DNA of 64,000 nt from Galerina marginata (Eukaryota > Basidiomycota > Agaricomycetes > Agaricales > Galerinaceae). Each line of letters begins with the position of its first letter. Within the stretch, counting starts at the first letter, position 1. This document shows, piece after piece, positions 57,587-64,000 of this stretch. The position numbers were made by a program, and so were the translations under genes. The notes below the pieces were generated by a model that saw nothing but the letters and a program-made list of their open reading frames with translations, was not told where the DNA came from and searched no databases. The stretch is taken from contig JAECYW010000019.1 of assembly GCA_023014335.1 (NCBI GenBank), positions 1,240,001 through 1,304,000 of the forward strand, written 5' to 3'.

Positions 57587-59989
57587 ATGACTTCCACTGT
57601 TAGCATCACCAACCACACCACCGCTTCTAAACCTCGTCCCCATATCCTCTATAGCATCCAGGCAGTTATCAATGGCAAGGAATTTACCTCTCAAAGGAGG
57701 TACTCAGAGGTACTTTTCCCTTTATGCGTCGAGCCACTGGTGCTGAAAAGATGTTCAGTTTGTTGCTCTTCATCGTAAGTCGTGACTTAATTTCAAAAAT
57801 AGCTTTTCCATGTGCGCTAACCTATGACGTAGAGGCTTTGCAGGACCCGTATAATCTTCCTCCAAAGCGACTTTTAACTACTACTTTCATACCCTCTGCC
57901 TGGGTAGACGACGAGCTCATTGCGGAACGCAAGGCCGGATTAACGAAATACCTTTCCGACCTTGCTTCAACTCCGAAGTATCAAGGTAAACCTGTCTTTG
58001 TCGAGTTCTTCACTGGACAGTCTGTGGAACGCGCCATCAAGTTCGACCTTGAAGATGCTTTGCCTTCTACCCTGACCAGAACCAAAGCTCTGAAACTCGC
58101 GTCAGCCTCGAATGGAGAAGTTGGCACTCAGGCATCCATGATCGCTGGGGCCTACTATCCTGGTTGGAGTGCGTCCTCAGTTCCTCCAGAGGGTCTCGAT
58201 TTTTCCAAATTTGATATTATCTGGTTTGGTAAGCTACTTTTTGTTTACACCGTTTATTTTGACGACAAACCTTGCTTTGGGCAGCCTTCGCTACCCCGAG
58301 CTCCTCTTCGACCGTTTCTTTGGACTCTACAAGTGCAGCCGTCTTGAAGCGATTGGTCACCGCCGCTCGTTCAAGCGGGCATAGTACTCGAATTGTTCTT
58401 TCTATAGGTACATGGCACCTGGGATTGTTGCCTTCCGTCATCTCATTAGTCCTTTATCCAGGTGGCTGGGGTGGATGTCAGTATTACAGTCAGACTTGCT
58501 CGTCTTCGGCAAACCGAACCACTTTTTCCAACTCCATCGTGTCCACAATCAACTCCTATGGTCTTGATGGTAATGTTGTTGCCTTTTGAATTTTCCCACC
58601 ACTTATTCTTATTCGTAAACAGGTGTTGACATCGACTGGGTAAGGGCTTTGGTTTAGTAATTTCAGTTGGCCACTGTTCTTAAATTCATTTCAGGAATAT
58701 CCAAATAGCCCAGGGGCTGGACAACCTTATTCTTCTGCTGATTCTGCCAATCTTCTCAGTCTTTTCAAGCTTTTAAGGAGTGCCCTTGGTTCATACTATT
58801 TTCATATTCATTCGGTTATGTTTCTCAATCAGATATATGTAGGAACTAGCAAGGTCATATCGTCCGCTGTGACCCAACTTCCCTGGTTGGGAGCCAATGG
58901 TAGCCCACTCACAGATGTTTCTGCATACGCTGCTGTCATGACCTACGTCAATATCATGTTCGTGGAAATCCACCCTTAGTATTTCACCTTCTGGGCTAAA
59001 CCTTTCTGTAGGAATTACGACGTTTGGGGTGCGAACGCTACCCCTGGACCTAACGCGCCACTCGGTTCGTCGCTTGTCCCCACTGTTGAATTTGTGCATC
59101 TCATGGTTTATCGTTATAGGCAACCTTTGTGGAACTTCATGGCAGCCTTCAGCCAGCGCACAAGCCGCACTTGCTCAGTGGACAGCTGCCAAGTTCCCTG
59201 CATCTCAGGTAGGTGCTCGACCTGTGACAATTGGCTCATTCGCTTACTCGGTCACACAGCTCATTCTTGGCTTGCCTCTCTACGGATATGTGTCACAGAG
59301 CTCTAAGTCGGTGTTGACTGGTAGCTTTGCACCGTCGCCGGACATGGTGCTTCTTCAGAAAGCGGAGGAAAATGGAGTGGATGGAAAGATGGCAGTAGCT
59401 TCTTTCCACAATGGTGCCCGTGCACACGTTGCTCCTAAGAGTACAGACCAGGTAACCGCTGCCACCGCCAACCTTCAGTCATACTGGGGACAGCAGATTG
59501 CGTTCAAGGATATTGTCGGCTCTGGAGCCTTGGTCAAGGCGTCTAATGGAACCTACGGACAGGGTGGCGGTTTCACAATGGGTAAGTGCCCGTGTTCTGG
59601 ATGAGCACCACAAGTGTTGATCCTTATCATTGGTAGCTTGGGATAACTGCAGCGATACTCCCGTAAGCTCCATTCGTCTCATCTTTTCACTTGCATGCAG
59701 AGACATATTCCACCAGTACCTCTACAACACGAGTCAATCCACCGTTGTGACGTATGACGGTTGGTATCCTCATTCTCTGTGTTGCTTGCCGTCGTAACGC
59801 TGTCATTCAGATACTTATTCCCTGTCCGATAAAGCCCAGTTTGCCAAATCCAGTGGTATGGCTGGGTGCTTCACTTGGTCCCTCGACCAGGTTAGTTTGT
59901 TATTCCCAATTTGTATCTCTATATTGACTTGCAACTAGGACGATGGTTATACTCTATTTAACTCCATTCGCACAGCCCTCGGAAAGTAA
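57587..59989 (+). CDS. PX domain fused to GH18 chitinase, tandem copy 1
   Basis: Fifteen exons sum exactly to 551 codons plus stop. Residues about 5-108 form a PX domain: ITNHTTASKPRPHILYSIQA, RRYSEFVALH (phosphoinositide-binding Arg and Tyr), the LPPKRLL loop, and ERKAGLTKYLSDLASTPKY leading to FVEFF. After a linker of about 40 residues, the GH18 barrel begins (AGAYYPGWSASS, FSKFDIIWFAF), with IVLSIGGWGG, the catalytic motif LDGVDIDWEYP (DxxDxDxE complete), MTYVNIMNYDVWG, LILGLPLYGYVS and GCFTWSLDQDDGYTLFN. Chitin or chitooligosaccharide hydrolysis is the known activity of this domain; PX domains recruit proteins to PI3P-rich membranes. No signal peptide is visible, so the product looks cytosolic or endosome-bound unless exported unconventionally. 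Two micro-exons occur: 57759-57774 (16 nt, inside PX) and 58623-58639 (17 nt, coding VDIDW). Confidence 0.9.
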
Positions 59990-60317
59990 ACTGCCTTGAT
60001 AGATCTCTCGCCGCGAGTAGTGTAATAACGTTAGGCTCTATTTTGTCGTTGAGAAGAAGAGTGGTTTTTATAGCAATCCTTTGTATGTATTTTTGAATAT
60101 TTATTGTTGTCCTCTTGCTCTTTGAGTAGCCTCAATGATTTGAAGCATCACTTTTTCCAGCAAAGTAATTTATGTATTCTTTCTTGATCTTCTCTCGATG
60201 ATGGACGTCGATGGACCGATGGTGCCTTTTGATCGGAGCTTCGGGCCCGGTCAGAAATCCAAATACGGCAAAAATGTTGCCTCTTCCATCTGACAAACAA
60301 AAGTACACAGAGTCCTC

Positions 60318-60326
60318 TTATATAAA
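60318..60326 (+). promoter_or_regulatory. TATA box of PX-GH18 copy 2
   Basis: TATATAAAA lies about 50 bp upstream of the ATG at 60371, in the 380 bp gap after copy 1. The short gap must contain both the copy 1 3' UTR and the copy 2 promoter. Confidence 0.6.
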
Positions 60327-60370
60327 AGGGTTTTCAGACTGGCTCCATCCCTCCTGGTTCAAAGCTTATC

Positions 60371-62624
60371 ATGTCAATTACTTCAGCGAGCATCGTCAAT
60401 CATACGACATCCTCAGACCCTTCTCCCCACGTTCTTTATGTTATCAATGTTCGCCGCGATGATAACCGACGATACAAAGTCCTCCGGCGTTATTCTGAGG
60501 TTCGTCTTCACATTGAATCAGGTATATGCGCCCATTGTCGTCCAATTTGTCTTACCACATGTATTACTGTTGTTAGTTTGTTACTCTGAAGGAAGTTCTT
60601 TGTATCCCATTCGCCTTTCCGCCAAAGCGAATCATCGGGACACTCTTTTCGCCGTCGGGATGGATTAATGATGGACTTATTAACGAAAGAAAACGCGGGC
60701 TTCAGAAGTACTTGACCTTCCTCATTCACGACATGGTGCTCAACCACCATGCCGATTTTCTCCTGTTCCTCGGAGCTGGTGATCTCCCAACTCATAAATC
60801 CACTATTTGTCTTTCGTTGGTTTTGCCTGAAATGACCTCCAAGGAGCTCATGATCGCTAAGAATTTGACTCTGCATGAACCAGATGGGACTTTAAAGCCC
60901 GTCGCGGCGTCTTACTATCCGTCTTGGGCCTCGGACGCCATCCCACCCCACAAGATCGATTTCTCCAAGTTTGATATACTTTTCTTTGGTGGGTCCTAGG
61001 GTTCCAACTGTGGAGCGAATCGAGGCTGATTTCCTCATTTAGCGTTTGTAACACCCAACGGAACAGCAGGGATTGACTGGGATAGTGGCAGTCAAGAGAC
61101 ACTCAAGGCCCTTGTGTCAAGCGCACGTAGCAGTGGTCATGCGACGAAGATCGTCCTCTCCGTGGGTAAGATAATATCTTTAATTGGACCTGAACCACTG
61201 TCTTTTCGCTAAATATATGCGCCATAAGGTGGTTGGAGCGGTAGTCACTGGTATAGTGAGGCCATGTCAAGTGCGGGCAACCGCTCTAAGTTGGTGAAAA
61301 CACTTGCTGACGCGATCAAGTCTTATGGTTTGGATGGTGAGCAGCAAACCTATTATCGCGTCCAGATTTACGCCATCAACCGTTGACAACAACCTCTTAG
61401 GAATCGACATAGATTGGGTAAGTTGCGATATAGTTTTTAGATTGTGCCTAACGAAGTATTTTAGGAATATCCCAACGCATCTGGAGCCGGAAATCCACAT
61501 TCTTCAGCGGATTCAGCCAACTTCTTAAGCTTTTTAAAATTACTTCGAAGCACCATAGGTTGGTTTCATGACTAATGATAACATTATGCCTCTGCTAACT
61601 ACTTCGGTCTAGGCGATTCAAAAGTCATATCTGCTGCAGTTACACACACCCCGTGGCTGGGAGAGAACGGCGCTCCGCTCACCAATGTGTCCGAATATGC
61701 AAAGCATATGACTTATGTCAACATCATGTACGTTTATATTATGTGTAAAAGGTATCTCATTCAATGCCGGCTTGGTCAGGAATTATGATGTATTTTCGTC
61801 GTCTTCGCACCCAGGCCCGAATGCACCTCTAGGTAAGTACTATCCTGGTTTGGCGTCTTCCTTTCTTCGACTGAGAACATTGCACTGGAGGCAATCTATG
61901 TGGCTCCAGTAGTCAACCGCAAGCCAATGCTCAAGCAGCTCTCGCTCAATGGACTCGCGCTGGGATGCCCGCAGCTAAGCTGCTCCTTGGGCTACCTTTG
62001 TATGGCTATGTTTCGAAAAGCAAAGACAAGGAGCTTACTGGAAGTTCTTTACCGCCATCGATTCTCCCCCCTGGTGCTCATCCGAGGTTGACGCCTAATC
62101 GCTTCCGGATTTGCGAGGCTCTGGGAGACCTTAGCGCATTATGGGGACAACAAATTCCGTTCATCCAACTCGTTCAATCTAAAGTCTTGGTCAAAAATCA
62201 AGATGGGACTTACGGAGCTGCGAATGGATATACATTCGGTACGTTTTCATCTCAAAACAAAATACACAAACACCGGATGATTGATATGACGTCCCTTTCT
62301 TTAGCTTGGGACAATTGTAGTGACACTCCGGTTCGAGCTCTATTTTCAACTTCATCTGGATATCGTGAATTCTAAGATTTTGTCTCCCATTCAAGTACCT
62401 TTACAACATTGGTCGAACGACTGTGGTAACTTTTGATGACACTTACAGCATCGCAAGCAAGACTTTATTTGCGAAGAAGTCCGGCATGGGTGGGTGTTTT
62501 ACTTGGTCTCTTGATCAGGTATGTTACCAGCAGGCTTTCATGTTAAATGGCCAAGAGGCTGATTACTTTGAAGGATGACGGTCTGACTTTGCACAATATA
62601 ATGCTGCACAACTTGGGTCGATAA
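60371..62624 (+). CDS. PX domain fused to GH18 chitinase, tandem copy 2
   Basis: Paralogue of the preceding gene, same orientation. PX part: VNHTTSSDPSPHVLYVINVR, LRRYSEFVTLKEVL, FPPKRIIGTLFSPSGWI and ERKRGLQKYLTFL, all key positions kept; the intron after FVALH in copy 1 is absent here. GH18 part: AASYYPSWASDAIPP, KIVLSVGGWSGSHWYSE, LDGIDIDWEYP (catalytic motif complete, with a 17-nt exon at the same place as in copy 1), MTYVNIMNYDVFS, LLLGLPLYGYVSKSKDKELT, YGAANGYTF and GCFTWSLDQDDGLTLHN. It ends NLGR with the stop at 62622-62624. The loop after the LPLYGYV strand is shorter than in copy 1. No signal peptide. Reading frames stay open across all proposed exons, so it looks functional rather than decayed. 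Confidence 0.87.
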
Positions 62625-62903
62625 AATCACGAGTCTTTATACAATTATCCATCCCATATGTTTTGTGATGTAAAGTCGACAGGCTTTTTGATAGTTCAGA
62701 GTTGTGGAAAAGTGTCGACATTTCATAAGGCTCTTTCGTAACATAAAACATTTCGAGTAAGCAGATGTAGCAGGATTGTGAACATAATTTTCTCGGTCGT
62801 CAATCCAAGCGATAAAGGATATACAGTGGGTATAACACCAGACGTTTTGAAGGAACTGGGAGGTCGTCAGCATCGATATAGAGCAAGAATCGCCCTTGAC
62901 ATA

Positions 62904-64000
62904 TCATAGGAAAGTAAGCAAGACCGCTTCAGTGGCGTGAACGTCTACTCCTGCAGAAACTCCTAAGGACTGAACTTGAATGGCTCCGCTGGGCCTTCCA
63001 GTGCTGGTTTCGAATGTTTGTCCTCCCCATGTCAAACCCGCCGTAGCATCTGCATGTCTACGTCGTGCGTTGAAGTCAAACAGAGGAAGGGTTTTCTAAA
63101 AAGTGGGTAGCTTACGGAATTGAAAGCCTTTTAACTGTCATAGTCGTTGGCGCTCCAGTTCCGGTAAAAGCTAAGTCGACATGAATGCTGGTTCGCGGAG
63201 TGGTGTCTGTCGAGAAAAAGGCCTGGGAGTTGATCAGGAGTACCCGGGCCAATTTGTTTCCGTCGAAGAATGCGTATCCGGACAAGCGCGTGTTGGCGAT
63301 GGTTAATTCGACCGCGCGTGTGCTACCTTTGTTCCCGATGGCCTCTGCAGCAACAATGGCCCCGTAGTATTGAGGTTGGACGTGCGGAGGAAGGGGCGTG
63401 GCAAGAGGCGTGGCATCCAATGGCGACCGAGTGAGCGTGGCAGGTTGGATCTTCCGAGAATAAACAGTAAGAGAAAGGCCAAAAGTTACGATATCTTGAC
63501 TCTTACCAAGCTGTACTTGTACCCGATCCCTTCATGGAAGAATACCCGAGAGATTCCGATTTGTGGGCTGAGACCACAGGGTCAACTACCAATTATCTAG
63601 GGGATCAAATAAACTGCACATACGCAAATAGGGCATAGTCTAGCGTCCACAGAGCAGCTCCTCCTGTGTTACTGACACCAGGTGCTCCCTGCCAAGATGT
63701 ACAGTATCAGTCGTCTGTTTAAGAGTGGAGAATTCTATATCTTACATGGCATGAATAACTGTTGGTCTCGCCGAGGACATACTCAAGACCCTTTGCATGC
63801 GTCGCAGTAATATCCGGGATGAACCCAGTTAGATTGCTTCGAATAGTGCTCTTGGTCATCAGATCTTGCAATAGACCACCATTTCCGGAACAGAAGGAGC
63901 CACTGTAGCGATGTTGAGATATACTGAATGTGAGGTCATTGGTTAAGTATCAGATAAAATAGAATGGGCTGATTCGCTTACGTGGCGATTAGAGCACCAG
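62904..64000 (-). CDS. Glycoside hydrolase family 79, second type, copy D (3' half; start outside window)
   Basis: The minus strand encodes the C-terminal half of a paralogue of copy C: PPHVQPQYYGAIVAAEAIGN, SGYAFFDGNKLARVLLINSQ, TSIHVDLAFTGTGAPTTMTV and KRLSIP, then, after an intron near 63040-63110, the terminal exon ending in LTFL with its stop at 62904. Exons further right (63600-64000) fit the region around the nucleophile glutamate, which in copy C reads DYVLGETNS; the corresponding DNA here is at about 63750-63790. The signal peptide and acid/base half lie beyond the right edge. It converges with PX-GH18 copy 2, leaving about 280 bp between stops. Similarity to copy C in this half is high and includes intron positions, so the two arose by duplication. 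Confidence 0.85.

Noticed and set aside
1..64000. CRISPR arrays, prophage or bacterial operon structure
   Set aside because: Spliceosomal introns throughout show a eukaryotic genome; no regularly spaced repeats were seen.

Overview
The window looks like a chromosome segment of a filamentous basidiomycete, most likely an agaricomycete mushroom. Genes are split by many 50-60 bp GT-AG introns. Core promoters carry CT-rich leaders or TATA boxes, and genes lie on both strands without operons. The families present (leucine-rich F-box proteins, GH79, GH18, A-domain-only adenylating enzymes, a two-finger GATA factor) fit that group. Gene models were built by hand from reading frames, splice sites and recalled family motifs; no database search was run.

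Layout. 1-8.9 kb: the 3' part of a tyrosyl-DNA phosphodiesterase (TDP1), a convergent stand-alone adenylation-domain enzyme, and a Ser/Thr-rich single-pass membrane protein. 8.9-16.8 kb: about 8 kb with no gene I can recognise. 16.8-19.9 kb: a GATA regulator with an AreA-type N-terminal motif and two zinc fingers, followed by about 0.95 kb of pyrimidine-rich DNA. 21-25 kb: gene-poor, with a 103 bp inverted repeat. 25.1-30.9 kb: two tandem long-chain acyl-CoA synthetases with identical intron positions. 31.7-37.5 kb: two tandem secreted GH79 glycosidases with C-terminal hydrophobic tails. 40.4-42.5 kb: a GH79 enzyme of a second type. 42.6-46.6 kb: an acylaminoacyl-peptidase and a divergent NmrA/SDR-like protein, with a 400 bp foldback (MITE-like) element between their starts. 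47-56.3 kb: two F-box proteins flanking an unrecognised gene, an aldo-keto reductase and translation factor eEF1B-gamma. 57.6-62.6 kb: two tandem genes that fuse a PX phosphoinositide-binding domain to a GH18 chitinase domain. 62.9-64 kb: the 3' half of a second copy of the second GH79 type, running off the right edge.

The most striking content is the PX-GH18 pair: both copies lack a visible signal peptide, keep the PX lipid-binding signatures and keep the chitinase catalytic motif. Around them the window shows repeated local duplication (ACSL x2, GH79 x2+2, F-box x2, PX-GH18 x2), and carbohydrate-active genes make up most of its right half.
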